NCBI RefSeq assembly: GCF_004923295.1
Contig: NZ_CP039640.1
Location: forward strand, 1-64,000
From: Azospirillum sp. TSH100
GTDB lineage: Bacteria; Pseudomonadota; Alphaproteobacteria; Azospirillales; Azospirillaceae
Length of the DNA: 64,000 nt
Reading direction: 5' to 3'
The notes beneath the pieces are model-generated. The model was not told where the DNA came from. It searched no databases and worked only from the letters and a program-made list of their open reading frames with translations. Below, piece after piece: positions 1 through 10,300 of the stretch (position 1 is its first letter; the number at the start of each line of letters is the position of its first letter). The translations under genes were made by a program, and so were the position numbers.

Positions 1-282
1 GAGATGTGCTACGCGACCGTCGCCATGGTCACCGATTACGACTGCTGGCACGAGGGTCACGACCATGTGTCGGTCGATGCGGTGATCAAGGTGGTGGTCG
101 CCAATGCCGGCAAGGCGCGCGCGCTGGTCTCGGCCCTGGCGCCGAAGGTGGCGCAGCGCCAGGGGCTGTGCGCCCAGGGCTGCCACACCGCGCTGGACAA
201 CGCCATCATGACCGCCCCCTCCCACCGCGATCCGGCGATGCTGGAAAAGCTGTCGCTGATCGTGAAGCGCGCGCTGGGGTGA
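1..282 (+). CDS. mtnP: S-methyl-5'-thioadenosine phosphorylase, C-terminal part
   Basis: The reading frame is open from base 1, so the 5' end lies outside the window; 93 residues are visible before TGA at 280-282. The start of the fragment (CYATVAMVTDYDCW) is the conserved segment of methylthioadenosine phosphorylases that lies near the purine-binding Asp. The family cleaves methylthioadenosine to adenine and methylthioribose-1-phosphate in the methionine salvage pathway, in the cytoplasm. The gene converges on the sulfation operon that follows, with a G/C-rich hairpin between them. A related purine nucleoside phosphorylase is possible, but the motif favours MtnP. Confidence 0.85.
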   Translation, partial: EMCYATVAMVTDYDCWHEGHDHVSVDAVIKVVVANAGKARALVSALAPKVAQRQGLCAQGCHTALDNAIMTAPSHRDPAMLEKLSLIVKRALG

Positions 283-292
283 CCCTCCAAGG

Positions 293-316
293 GGGTGGGG
301 GAGAGGGACCCCACCC
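293..316. terminator. Hairpin between convergent mtnP and cysNC
   Basis: GGGTGGGG at 293-300 pairs perfectly with CCCCACCC at 309-316 around an 8-base loop. It lies in the 36-base gap between two convergent stop codons, where a bidirectional terminator is expected. No strong T-run follows, so termination strength is uncertain. Confidence 0.5.
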
Positions 317-318
317 GA

Positions 319-2262
319 TCAGATCACCCCGCGCCGACGCAGCTCCCCCATCACCTGGGCGACCATCCCGTCGGTGCCCTGTTCGGCACCCTTCAGCGTG
401 ACCTCCGGAGCCTCCGGCGGCTCATAGGCGCTGTCGATGCCGGTGAAGTGGGGGAGCTGGCCGGCGCGGGCCTTCCGGTACAGTCCCTTGGGATCGCGGG
501 CCTCGCAGACCTCCAGCGGCGTGTCCATGAAGATCTCCAGGAACTCGCCCTCCTCCACCAGGGAGCGCGCCATGCGGCGCTCCTCGCGGAAGGGGGAGAT
601 GAAGCTGACCAGCACGATCAGCCCGGCCTCCACCATCAGCTTAGCCACCTCGGCGACGCGGCGGATGTTCTCCACCCGGTCCTCGTCGGTGAAGCCCAGA
701 TCCCGGTTCAGCCCGTGACGGACATTGTCGCCGTCCAGGATCATGGTGCGGCGGCCGAGACGGTGCAGCTCCTGCTCCAGCCGGTCGGCGACGCTGGACT
801 TGCCGGAGCCGGACAGACCGGTGAACCACAGCACGCAGGGCTTCTGCACCCCACCGGCCCGCGCCGCCTTGTCCAGCTTCGAGGGGTGGCGGTGGATGTT
901 GGAGGCCCGGCGCAGCGGGAAGCGGATCATGCCGCAGCCGGCGGTGGCGTTGGTCAGCCGATCGATCAGGATGAAGCTGCCGGTCTCGCGGCTGTCGGCG
1001 TAGGCGTCGAACGGGATCGGCCGGTCGAGCGCCAGATTGCAGAACCCGACATCGTTCAGGTCGAGATGCTTGGCGGCGGCATGCTCCTGGGTGTTGACGT
1101 TGATGGCGTGCTTCAGCTCCGTCACCTGGGCGCCGACCGTCGCCGTGCCGGCGCGCAGCAGATAGGAGCGGCCGGGCAGCAGCGGCTGCTCGTCCATCCA
1201 CACAACATGGGCCGCGAACTGGTCGGCGACCTCCGGCCGGCCGGCCGCGGCGACGATCATGTCGCCACGGCTGGCGTCGACCTCGTCGCCCAGCACCAGG
1301 GTAATGGCCTGTCCGGGCTCCGCCGTCTCCAGCTCGCCATCCATGGTGACGATCCGCGCCACCCGGCTGCTCCGCCCGCCGGGCAGGATGGCGACGTCGT
1401 CGCCGACGCGCAGCGCACCGCCGACCACCGTGCCGCAGAAGCCGCGGAAGTCCTGGTTGGGCCGGTTGACCCATTGCACCGCCATGCGGAAGGCGCCGAG
1501 CTTCTCCTCCGCCGCGGCGTCCACGCTCTCCAGATGGCCGAGCAGGGTGGGGCCGCCGTACCAGCCCATCCGCTCCGACGGTCTGGTGACATTGTCGCCG
1601 GTCAGTGCCGAGACCGGGATGCAGGTGACCTCGGTGAGGCCGATGCGCAGGGCAAAGGCACGGTAGTCGGCGGCGATGCGCTCGAAGGTCTCGCGGTCCC
1701 AGCCGACGGCGTCCATCTTGTTGACCGCCAGCACGACATGACGGACGCCCAGGAGCGAGACGATGGTGCTGTGGCGCCGGGTCTGGGTCAGCACGCCCTT
1801 GCGCGCGTCGACCAGCAGCACCGCGGCGTCAGCGGTGGACGCGCCGGTGACCATGTTGCGGGTGTACTGCTCGTGGCCCGGCGTGTCGGCGACGATGAAC
1901 TTGCGGCGGTCGGTGGTGAAGAAGCGGTAGGCGACGTCGATGGTGATGCCCTGCTCGCGCTCCGCCGCCAGCCCGTCGACCAGCAGGGCGAGGTCGAGCT
2001 GGCCGGCACCGGTGGTGCCGAAACGGCCGGAGTCCGCCTCCAGGCTGGCCAGCTGGTCCTCGAACAGGCATTTGCAGTCGTAGAGCAGCCGGCCGATCAG
2101 CGTCGATTTGCCGTCGTCCACCGAGCCGCAGGTGATGAAGCGCAGCAGGTCCTTGCCGTTCTGACGGGCCAGATGCGCCTGCACCTCGCTTGCAGCATCC
2201 ATGGGGGCGGCATCCACAGGAGAGGCGGCGATATCGGCGGCGGGATCGGGATCCGTCAGCAT
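319..2262 (-). CDS. cysNC: Bifunctional sulfate adenylyltransferase subunit 1 / adenylylsulfate kinase (CysN-CysC, NodQ type)
   Basis: A 647-residue fusion. The N-terminal part is the GTPase subunit of ATP sulfurylase, with G1 GSVDDGKST (residues 46-54), DTPGH (126-130) and NKMD (181-184). The C-terminal part is APS kinase, with P-loop GLSGSGKSS (482-490), a following DGDNVRHGL segment and the FISPFREER segment. Together with CysD it turns sulfate into APS and then into PAPS, the donor for sulfotransferases. The start codon shares one base with the cysD stop (TGATG), so the two are probably translationally coupled. The CysN-CysC fusion is the NodQ arrangement known from rhizobia and Azospirillum. 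The sulfotransferase at the head of the operon suggests that the PAPS is used for sulfation rather than only for cysteine synthesis. Confidence 0.96.
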   Translation of the reverse strand: MLTDPDPAADIAASPVDAAPMDAASEVQAHLARQNGKDLLRFITCGSVDDGKSTLIGRLLYDCKCLFEDQLASLEADSGRFGTTGAGQLDLALLVDGLAAEREQGITIDVAYRFFTTDRRKFIVADTPGHEQYTRNMVTGASTADAAVLLVDARKGVLTQTRRHSTIVSLLGVRHVVLAVNKMDAVGWDRETFERIAADYRAFALRIGLTEVTCIPVSALTGDNVTRPSERMGWYGGPTLLGHLESVDAAAEEKLGAFRMAVQWVNRPNQDFRGFCGTVVGGALRVGDDVAILPGGRSSRVARIVTMDGELETAEPGQAITLVLGDEVDASRGDMIVAAAGRPEVADQFAAHVVWMDEQPLLPGRSYLLRAGTATVGAQVTELKHAINVNTQEHAAAKHLDLNDVGFCNLALDRPIPFDAYADSRETGSFILIDRLTNATAGCGMIRFPLRRASNIHRHPSKLDKAARAGGVQKPCVLWFTGLSGSGKSSVADRLEQELHRLGRRTMILDGDNVRHGLNRDLGFTDEDRVENIRRVAEVAKLMVEAGLIVLVSFISPFREERRMARSLVEEGEFLEIFMDTPLEVCEARDPKGLYRKARAGQLPHFTGIDSAYEPPEAPEVTLKGAEQGTDGMVAQVMGELRRRGVI

Positions 2263-3257
2263 CAGAAGTAGCCCTCCTGCTTCTTCGCCTCCATGGAGGC
2301 GGCGGCGTCCTGGTCGATCACCCGGCCCTGCCGTTCCGAACTGGTCGACAGCAGCATCTCGCGGATGATCTCGGGCAGGGTGGCGGCGGTGCTGCTCACG
2401 GCCCCGGTCAACGGATAGCAGCCGAGCGTGCGGAAGCGCACCCAGGCCATCTCCGGCACCTCGCCGGGCCTGAGCGGCAGACGGTCGTCATCGACCATGA
2501 TGAGGGTGCCGTCGCGCTCCACCACCGGGCGGGGCTTGGCGAAATAGAGCGGCACCACCGGGATGCTTTCCTGATGGATGTATTGCCAGATGTCGAGTTC
2601 CGTCCAGTTCGACAGCGGGAAGGCGCGGATGCTCTCGCCCTTGTGGATGCGCCCGTTGTAGAGGCTCCACAGCTCCGGCCGCTGGTTCTTCGGCTCCCAG
2701 CGGTGGGTGGATGTCCGGAAGGAGAAGATGCGCTCCTTGGCGCGGCTCTTCTCCTCGTCGCGGCGCGCCCCACCGAAGGCGGCGTCGAAGCCATGGGCGT
2801 CGAGCGCCTGTTTCAGCGCCTGGGTCTTCATCACGTCGGTGTGGACGGCCGAGCCGTGGCTGAACGGGCCGATCCCCTGGCGCACACCCTCCTGGTTGAT
2901 GTGGACCATCAGGTCGACGCCCAACTCCTGCGCCATGCGGTCGCGGAATTCGATCATCTCCCGGAATTTCCAGGTGGTGTCGACATGCAGCAGCGGGAAG
3001 GGCGGCTTCGACGGGTAAAAGGCCTTCATCGCCAGATGCAGCAGAACCGAACTGTCCTTGCCCACCGAATAGAGCATGACCGGCTTGCGGAACTGGGCCG
3101 CCACCTCACGCATGATGTGGATGCTCTCCGCCTCCAGCCTTTGCAGATGGGTGAGACGGGCAGGCGTGGTCAGGATGGCGGACAAGTCATCCCCGGGAAC
3201 GGTGACGGACCGGCTTTTGGCCGCGGGACGGGTGTCGAGCAGTGGGTCAAGCAGCAT
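2262..3257 (-). CDS. cysD: Sulfate adenylyltransferase subunit 2 (CysD/NodP)
   Basis: 331 residues, slightly longer than typical CysD (about 300) because of an N-terminal extension of about 30 residues. The PP-loop SVGKDSS (64-70) of the ATP pyrophosphatase superfamily is intact, and the family segment LLHVDTTWKFREM follows. It adenylates sulfate in a complex with the CysN GTPase. It is the middle gene of sulfotransferase-cysD-cysNC: its start overlaps the end of the sulfotransferase gene by 11 bases and its stop overlaps the cysNC start by one base. The assignment is firm; the exact start is less so. Confidence 0.96.
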   Translation of the reverse strand: MLLDPLLDTRPAAKSRSVTVPGDDLSAILTTPARLTHLQRLEAESIHIMREVAAQFRKPVMLYSVGKDSSVLLHLAMKAFYPSKPPFPLLHVDTTWKFREMIEFRDRMAQELGVDLMVHINQEGVRQGIGPFSHGSAVHTDVMKTQALKQALDAHGFDAAFGGARRDEEKSRAKERIFSFRTSTHRWEPKNQRPELWSLYNGRIHKGESIRAFPLSNWTELDIWQYIHQESIPVVPLYFAKPRPVVERDGTLIMVDDDRLPLRPGEVPEMAWVRFRTLGCYPLTGAVSSTAATLPEIIREMLLSTSSERQGRVIDQDAAASMEAKKQEGYF

Positions 3258-4380
3258 AGCCGGCCTTCTTCTGCATGTCTCCGGTCACGGCGTCGAAGAT
3301 GGTCCGACGCTTGCGCGACCATTGGATCGGGCGCTTCGACGGGTCGAAGCCTTCGGGTTTCCTGACGGGGAGCCAGCTGACTTCGCCATTGCTGCGCGAA
3401 GCGCGGGAGGATCCCAGGATGGGCAGGTCGCCGATCCGCTCGAACGGATAGCGTCCCTCGTCCAATTCCAGAAAGCGCATAAGGTCGCGGGCGGTACCGT
3501 CGGGGGCGGCCACCGCGTCCTCGAAACGGACCAGCCGGCAGGCATCAATGCTCATCCGGCTCTGCGCCTCCAGCGCCGCCTCGGTACCGAAGCTCCATTC
3601 GCGGCAGACGTCGGCGAAGGTCCGGCCGAGAAAGCGCAGCGGCCAGGTGTCGATGGTCGACTGCACCGCTCGGCGGCCGTCGCGCAGCACGATCAGGCAG
3701 CGCTCCGCCGGGAACAGATAGGGGAAATAGCGCAGCATCCGGGTGTGGGGCGACTTGATCACCACCGTCTTGTCGGCCGGGAACTCGGCTTCGATCCGGC
3801 GCAGGAAGCCGCTGACCATATAGCAGAAGGTTTCCAGATCGCTGAACGACTCCCGGTTGCGCCGATAAAGACGCAGGAAGCGCCCCTCATAGATGCGCGC
3901 ATCCTCCACCGTGTTCAGGAAGGGAAGCTCGCGGATGCCATAGGGGTTGACCACCACGTCGGGGTGCAGTTCCAGCAGGCTCTGGAGATAGTTGGTGCCG
4001 CTGCGCGGCATCACCCCGTGCAGGAAGACGATGCGGGGGGCAGTGGGGACGGCAGGCGCTTCCGATGGGATCCCGCGGACCGATCGGGCGACCGAACGCA
4101 GGTGACGGGCGTTCTCCTCGCTGAACCAGGGATCGAAGAAGGCCGATCTTTCAGTGCTTGGAAGTCGAAGAAGCCGCTTTCCGACAAAACTGATCTCTTT
4201 CTGAAGACGATGGACCGCACCGTCACCGAAGTGATTTTTTAACGATGCGGCATAATGACCGGCTGCCAGGGTCTTTCCATTCCAAAGCACAATGGCCTCC
4301 TTTTGCGCCACCGCGTCGCCGGGCAATCCGGTTTTCCCATGGTCTGGGCAATCGGTGCGTTTTTCCTGCAAATCAGGCAA
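3247..4380 (-). CDS. PAPS-dependent sulfotransferase family protein
   Basis: 377 residues. Two PAPS-binding features are visible: the 5'-phosphosulfate loop GVMPRSGTNYL (122-132) and the 3'-phosphate segment VLRDGRRAVQS (231-241). These define the sulfotransferase superfamily, which moves sulfate from PAPS to a hydroxyl or amine. The first 110 residues have no motif I recognise. It is the first gene of an operon with cysD and cysNC, so donor synthesis and use are co-transcribed. The acceptor is unknown; the neighbouring polysaccharide genes make a surface glycan or glycolipid likely. The region upstream of the start is AT-rich. Confidence 0.88.
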   Translation of the reverse strand: MPDLQEKRTDCPDHGKTGLPGDAVAQKEAIVLWNGKTLAAGHYAASLKNHFGDGAVHRLQKEISFVGKRLLRLPSTERSAFFDPWFSEENARHLRSVARSVRGIPSEAPAVPTAPRIVFLHGVMPRSGTNYLQSLLELHPDVVVNPYGIRELPFLNTVEDARIYEGRFLRLYRRNRESFSDLETFCYMVSGFLRRIEAEFPADKTVVIKSPHTRMLRYFPYLFPAERCLIVLRDGRRAVQSTIDTWPLRFLGRTFADVCREWSFGTEAALEAQSRMSIDACRLVRFEDAVAAPDGTARDLMRFLELDEGRYPFERIGDLPILGSSRASRSNGEVSWLPVRKPEGFDPSKRPIQWSRKRRTIFDAVTGDMQKKAGYAA

Positions 4381-4911
4381 TCGCCGTCTCTCAAGGCTAG
4401 TTATGGTCCTGTCGGATGGGCTTTTTTAGTCCTAATCCGGACTTAACCCCATGGGTTTACAAATATACGGACGTGATCCTCAATGGTAACCCACAGATTA
4501 CCCGATAAACTCATAAAAACATATGTGTCTATCTTTGCAGTAGGAAAATCACATTCGATCTTAGCCTTGATTTTACTGATACGAATAGGACAGAACTCAC
4601 CTGCATTGTCTGTAGAATTAACTCCGTCAGCACAATTTCCTCGAATGTTTATTTTATTATTTTCTTTAGAGATAACGAAAAAACATGGCTGGTTCGACCA
4701 GCACTCCGATCTTTCGGGTGAACGGGGAAGCCGAAGGTTCGTTCCCCCGCCCGTTCTTTTTCGGAGGGACCGGCCTCTTCCGCACCCTTCCGACGGCCTT
4801 CCGGCCGGGCCGATGCTTTCGCTTGAACGCCGCCGGAGCGGGGGTTATGGTCGGCCGGCCGCAGACGGGGAATACTCTAAATTGTTCAACTCTCAGTCGG
4901 GAAACCCTAAG
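4381..4911. promoter_or_regulatory. AT-rich divergent intergenic region
   Basis: About 530 bases lie between the divergent sulfotransferase and wzm genes. The part from about 4430 to 4690 is strikingly AT-rich against GC-rich neighbours. The wzm reading frame stays open back to 4483, but the translated stretch does not look like protein and a typical Wzm has no such extension. The region should hold the promoters of both operons. I could not assign convincing -35/-10 pairs. Confidence 0.45.
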
Positions 4912-5730
4912 GTGGCGGGTTCCGGCGCCGGTCCCTTTGCCCTTTTCCAGACAGCCTGGCATCACAGGTCGCTGATCCTGCGTCTGGCCCGGCGCGAGAT
5001 CGACGCCCGCTATCGCGGGTCCGTGCTGGGCATCGTCTGGGCGGTGCTGAACCCGATCCTGATGCTGGCCGTCTACACCTTCGTCTTCTCGGTGGTGTTC
5101 CAGGCGCGCTGGGGCGCCACCGGTGGCAGCAACACGGAGTTCGCCCTGCTGCTGTTCTCCGGCCTGATCCTGTTCAACGTGCTGGGCGAGTGCCTGAACC
5201 GGGCGCCCGGCCTGCTGCTGGAGAACATCAGCTACATCAAGAAGGTGGTCTTCCCGCTGGAGATCCTGCCGCTGGTGTCTCTGGCGGTCGCGCTGTTCAA
5301 CGCCGGCATCGGCTTCGTCATCCTGCTGGTCTTCCATCTGCTGGTGGCCGGGCTGCCGCCGCTGACGGCGCTGCTGCTGCCGCTGATCCTGGCGCCGCTC
5401 TGCCTGACCACGCTGGGGCTCAGCTGGTTCTTCGCCGCCGCCGGCGTCTTCCTGCGCGATCTGCGGCAGGTGGTCGGGGTCGGCGTCACCGTGCTGATGT
5501 TCCTCAGCCCGATCTTCTACCCGATGACCGCGATCCCCGAGCGCTTCCGCGCCATCCTGCACCTGAACCCGATGACGGCGATCCTGGAGCAGTCGAAGGA
5601 CCTGCTGTTCTGGGGCCGCATCCCGTCGCCGGTCGAATGGGGGCTGGCGACGCTGGGCGCCTGGGTGGTGGCGTGGCTCGGCTATCTCTGGTTCATGAAG
5701 ACCCGCCGGGGGTTCGCCGATGTCGTCTGA
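4912..5730 (+). CDS. wzm: ABC-2 type polysaccharide/O-antigen export permease (Wzm)
   Basis: About 272 residues from GTG at 4912; TTG at 4882 is an alternative. Several hydrophobic segments are visible, and the amphipathic N-terminal stretch LILRLARREIDARYRGSVLG followed by IVWAVLNPILM is characteristic of Wzm/KpsM/TagG permeases. Wzm forms the inner-membrane channel that exports undecaprenol-linked polysaccharide, powered by Wzt. The wzt start overlaps the wzm stop by 11 bases. The frame is open further upstream, but the GTG gives the normal family length. Confidence 0.93.
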   Translation: MAGSGAGPFALFQTAWHHRSLILRLARREIDARYRGSVLGIVWAVLNPILMLAVYTFVFSVVFQARWGATGGSNTEFALLLFSGLILFNVLGECLNRAPGLLLENISYIKKVVFPLEILPLVSLAVALFNAGIGFVILLVFHLLVAGLPPLTALLLPLILAPLCLTTLGLSWFFAAAGVFLRDLRQVVGVGVTVLMFLSPIFYPMTAIPERFRAILHLNPMTAILEQSKDLLFWGRIPSPVEWGLATLGAWVVAWLGYLWFMKTRRGFADVV

Positions 5731-7141
5731 ACCCATGTCGCCCAAGCCCATATCGCCTGAAACCCCCGTCGTCATCCGCGCCGAGGGGCTGGGCAAGGCC
5801 TACGCCATCTTCAAGCGCCCGCAGGACCGGCTGAAGCAGATGCTGGTGCGCGGCCGGCGCAAATATTACGACGAGTACTGGGCGCTGCGCGGAGTCGATC
5901 TGGAGGTTCGCCGCGGCGAGACGGTCGGGCTGATCGGCCGCAACGGCTCGGGCAAGTCGACCTTCCTGCAACTTCTCTGCGGCACGCTGACGCCGACCTC
6001 CGGCCGCATCGCGGTGGATGGCCGCATCGCGGCGCTGCTGGAGCTGGGCGCCGGCTTCAACCCCGAATTCACCGGGCGCGAGAACGTCTATCTCGCCGCC
6101 TCCGTCCTTGGCCTGTCGAACGCGCAGATCGCCGAACGCTATGACTCCATCGCCGAGTTCGCGGGCATCGGCGACTTCATCGAACAGCCGGTGAAGCTCT
6201 ATTCCAGCGGCATGTACGCCCGCCTCGCCTTCGCGGTGGCGGCGCATGTCGATGCCGACATCATGATCGTCGACGAGATCCTGGCGGTCGGCGATGCTTC
6301 CTTCACCCAGAAATGCATGCGCTTCATCCACCGCTTCAAGGAGCGCGGAACCCTGTTCTTCGTGTCGCACGACACCGGGCAGGTGGTGAACCTCTGCGAC
6401 CGGGTGGTGTGGCTGGACAACGGGTCGGTGCGGGCGATCGGCCCGGCCAAGGAGGTCTGCCACGACTATCTGGCAGCGCTCTACAGCGACCAGGACACCT
6501 CGCGCGGCTTCCGCATCGGCGGGGCGCGGCAGGCGCTGCCCCAGGCCAGGCGCGAGGAGCCGGTGGAGGATGCCCGCGCCGAGCTGCTGAAGGGCTCGCA
6601 GCACCGCAACGTCATCGAGCTGTTCGACTTCAACGACAGCGGCCCCTGGTTCGGCAACCGCGGCGCCACCATCACCAACGTCTCGATCCTGGATGCCGAC
6701 GAACAGCCGCTCAGCGTGCTGGAGGGCGGCGAGGTGATCGTGCTGAAGGTGGACTGCCGGGCCGACCAGCAGGTCTACCGCCCGATCGTCGGCTTCTACG
6801 TGAAGGACAAGCTGGGCCAGAACCTGTTCGGCGACAACACCTTCCTCAGCTACCAGCTCGATCCCGTCACCGTCCCGGCCGGGCAGGATTTCGCCGCCCG
6901 CTTCCGCTTCCAGATGCCCTATCTGCCCAGCGGCGACTTCTCCATCACCGTGGCTCTCGCCGAGGGCACGCAGGAGGACCACGTCCAGCACCATTGGGTC
7001 GAGGACGCGTTGTTCTTCAAGGTCCACGCCAGCCATGTCGTGCGCGGGCTGGTCGGCATGCCGATGCTGGCGATCACGCTGGAAGCGGAGGGAGCCTCAT
7101 CCCCTCAGGCGGCCCCCCGGGCGGCCCCCGCGACAAAATAG
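5720..7141 (+). CDS. wzt: ABC transporter ATP-binding protein for polysaccharide export (Wzt) with C-terminal cargo domain
   Basis: 473 residues. The nucleotide-binding domain has Walker A GRNGSGKST (73-81), signature YSSGMYARL (161-169) and Walker B IMIVDE (181-186). The divergent YSSGM signature is typical of the Wzt/TagH class. Residues from about 290 onward form the extra beta-rich domain that, in known O-antigen Wzt proteins, binds the modified non-reducing end of the glycan before export. Its presence suggests a terminally capped polymer. The methyltransferase-containing glycosyltransferase downstream could make such a cap (inference). Confidence 0.95.
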   Translation: MSSEPMSPKPISPETPVVIRAEGLGKAYAIFKRPQDRLKQMLVRGRRKYYDEYWALRGVDLEVRRGETVGLIGRNGSGKSTFLQLLCGTLTPTSGRIAVDGRIAALLELGAGFNPEFTGRENVYLAASVLGLSNAQIAERYDSIAEFAGIGDFIEQPVKLYSSGMYARLAFAVAAHVDADIMIVDEILAVGDASFTQKCMRFIHRFKERGTLFFVSHDTGQVVNLCDRVVWLDNGSVRAIGPAKEVCHDYLAALYSDQDTSRGFRIGGARQALPQARREEPVEDARAELLKGSQHRNVIELFDFNDSGPWFGNRGATITNVSILDADEQPLSVLEGGEVIVLKVDCRADQQVYRPIVGFYVKDKLGQNLFGDNTFLSYQLDPVTVPAGQDFAARFRFQMPYLPSGDFSITVALAEGTQEDHVQHHWVEDALFFKVHASHVVRGLVGMPMLAITLEAEGASSPQAAPRAAPATK

Positions 7142-7309
7142 CGACAGGGCACGGATTCCCCCGGACTGAGGCAGGAAAACCGCAGGTCCGGGCATTGTTG
7201 GGCACCGCAAAGCGGGCTCGGGACAGCGGCTTGCATTCCGGCGGGGTGTCAGCGTATGTGTGTCGGCGGCTGTGACGGGGCCGTCCGCCGGGCCCGAAAT
7301 GGTGTCCCG

Positions 7310-10300
7310 ATGGACCGCACCCCGCCGCCGAGCCAGGCAGAAGAAGAGGCACAGGTGGATTCGTTTTTGAAGGATCAGGGATCGGACACTCTCCGTCGTA
7401 TCTGCCGGCCGATCACGCTCCTGACTCCGGATCTCGTCACGGCGCCGGCCTCCTGGCTCGGCCATGTGCCCTTCGCCTTCTGGATCGTCGAGGCGCTGCG
7501 CCCGGACAGCCTGGTGGAGCTGGGGACGCACACCGGCAACTCCTATGCCGCCTTCTGTCAGGCGGTCCGCCATGTCGGGCTGCCGACCTCCTGCTATGCC
7601 GTCGACACCTGGGCCGGCGACCCGCAGGCCGGCTTCTACGGCGATGACATCTACAACACGCTCGCCGCCTATCATGACCCGCGCTATGCCGGCTTCTCGC
7701 GCCTGCTGCGCATGACCTTCGACGACGCGCTGCTCCATTTCGCCGACGGCAGCGTCGATCTGCTGCACATCGACGGGCTGCACACCTACGAGGCGGTGCG
7801 CCACGATTTCGAGACGTGGCTGCCGAAGATGAGCCGCCGCGGCGTGGTGCTGTTCCACGACATCAACGTGCGCAAGGGCGATTTCGGCGTCTGGCGCCTG
7901 TGGGACGAGATCACCCGCGACCGACCGTCCTTCACCTTCCTGCATTCCAACGGCCTTGGCGTGCTGGGCGTCGGCGAGGATCTGCCCGACGCGGTGCGCG
8001 AGCTGTTCGCCGTGCAACAGGCTGGCGGCGAGGGGCTGCGTGCCGTCCGCAGCTGGTTCGACCGGCTGGGCGACGCCGCCATCGAGGCCGAGGCCATCCA
8101 GCGCCTGGAAGAGCAGGAAAAGCACCTGCGCACCGAGGTGGCGATGGTCCGCAAGGTGCTGGACGACCAGATCGCCCACACCGAAGACCTGAAGGGCATG
8201 ATCGCGACGCGCGACCGCGACATCGCCGTCATCCAGGGTTGGCTCGGCGACCATCAGGCCGAGATCCACCGCCAGGGCGATGCGCTCGCCGAAATGGCGC
8301 AGACTCTGGCCGAGCGCGAGCACGAACTGGCCGACCGCGAGCGCAACCTCGCCGCCCATGCCCGCGAACTGGTCGCCCGCGAACAGGCCATCGCCCATCT
8401 GCATGGCGTGGTGGCCAGCCGCGACCAGCACATCCACAGCCTGGTCAACTCGACCTCCTGGAAGCTGTCGGCGCCGGTGCGCAAGCTGGGCCGCCTGACC
8501 CAGAAGGCCGGGCGCTTCTACCGCCGCCGCCTGCACAGCATCACGCTGGAGCCGCTGCACGACGTGACGCCCAGCCCGCAGGGCGGCTATGAGGCGACCG
8601 GCAGCGACCCCGCCTTCCTGCTGCGCTCCGACCGCGGCCGGCTGCCCGGCCACTGGTGCGTGATCTCCTACCGGGTGGTCCGCGCCTCGGCCCCGCTGGT
8701 GCCGGTGATCTATGTCGATGACGGCAACGGCTTCGACGAGCGGACGATGATCCGCCTGCCTGTCGACACGGTGGGCGAGTTCCGCCAGCTGGCCCTGCTG
8801 CCGCAGACGGTCAAGGCGCTGCGCTTCGACCCCGCCACCCGGCCGGTGTCCTTCGAGATCGCCGACTTCACCATCCGCGAGATCGGCAAGACCAACATCC
8901 TGCTCGACTATGTCCGGCAGAACCAGCCGGCGCGGGTGCTGGACTATCTGCGCCGCCACGGCTGGCAAGCGACCAAGCAGCGCGTCCTGCAGGAACTTCA
9001 GCCGAACCGCTGGTCGGCCGACTACAAGTCGTGGGTGCGGATGTACGACACCCTGACGCCGGAGGACGGGGCGGCGATCAAGGCCGACATCGCCCGGCTG
9101 CCGGCGCGCCCGCGCTTCTCCGTGGTCATGCCGGTCTACAACACGCCGGAGACCTACCTGCGCGAGGCGCTGGACTCCGTGCTGGCCCAGTTCTACCCGG
9201 ACTGGGAGCTGTGCATCGCCGACGACGCCTCCACGGCACCACATGTGCAGAAGGTGCTGGCCGAGTACAAGGCGCGCGACAACCGGATCAAGGTGATCCG
9301 GCGCGAGACCAACGGCCACATCTCCGCCGCCAGCAACAGCGCGCTCGATCTGGCGACCGGCGATTTCGTGGCGCTGATGGACCATGACGACCGGCTGCCG
9401 CCGCACGCCCTCTACACCGTCGCGGCCGAGCTGGCGCAGCATCCCGACACCGACATCCTCTATTCCGACGAGGACAAGATCGATGCCGACGGCGAGCGCT
9501 ACGACCCGCATTTCAAGTCGGACTTCAATCTGGACCTGCTGCACGGCCAGAACATGGTCAACCACCTGGGCGTCTTCCGCCGTTCGCTGATCGAGCAGGC
9601 CGGGCGCTTCCGCCTGGGCTTCGAGGGCAGCCAGGATTACGACCTGACCCTGCGCGCGGTCGAGGCGACGCAGCCCGAGCGCATCCGCCACATCCCGGCG
9701 ATCCTCTATCACTGGCGCGTCTTCCCGGACTCCGCGGCCTTCTCCACCGTCGATCTGCCGCGCGCCACCGCCGCCGCCCACAAGGCGCTGACCGAGCATT
9801 TCCAGCGCCGCGGCGTCGCCGCCACGGTGGAAACCTCGCCGGCCACCAATCGCTTCACCCGCATCCGCTACACCCTGCCGGCCAAGCTGCCGCGGGTGTC
9901 GCTGATCGTGCCGACGCGCGACAAGGTCGATCTGCTGAAGGGCTGCGTCGACGGGCTGCTGCACCGCACCGACTATCCGGACCTTGAGATCCTGATCGTC
10001 GACAACAACAGCGAGGAAGCGGCGACCTTCGCCTATTTCGACACGCTGAAGGACGAGCCGCGGGTGCGGGTGCTGACCTACAAGGCGCCCTTCAACTACT
10101 CCTCGATCAACAACTTCGCCGCCGCCGAGGCGACCGGCGCGGTGCTGGGCCTGATCAACAACGACATCGAGGTGATGGAGCCGGGCTGGCTGGCCGAGAT
10201 GGTCTCCCACGCCCTGCGGCCGGAGGTCGGCGCGGTCGGCGCCAAGCTCTACTACGCCGACGGCACCATCCAGCATGCCGGCGTCGTCACCGGCATCTGC

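Noticed and set aside
4483..4911. N-terminal extension of Wzm
   Set aside because: The frame is open, but the sequence is AT-rich and non-protein-like, and Wzm of about 270 residues is complete from 4912.
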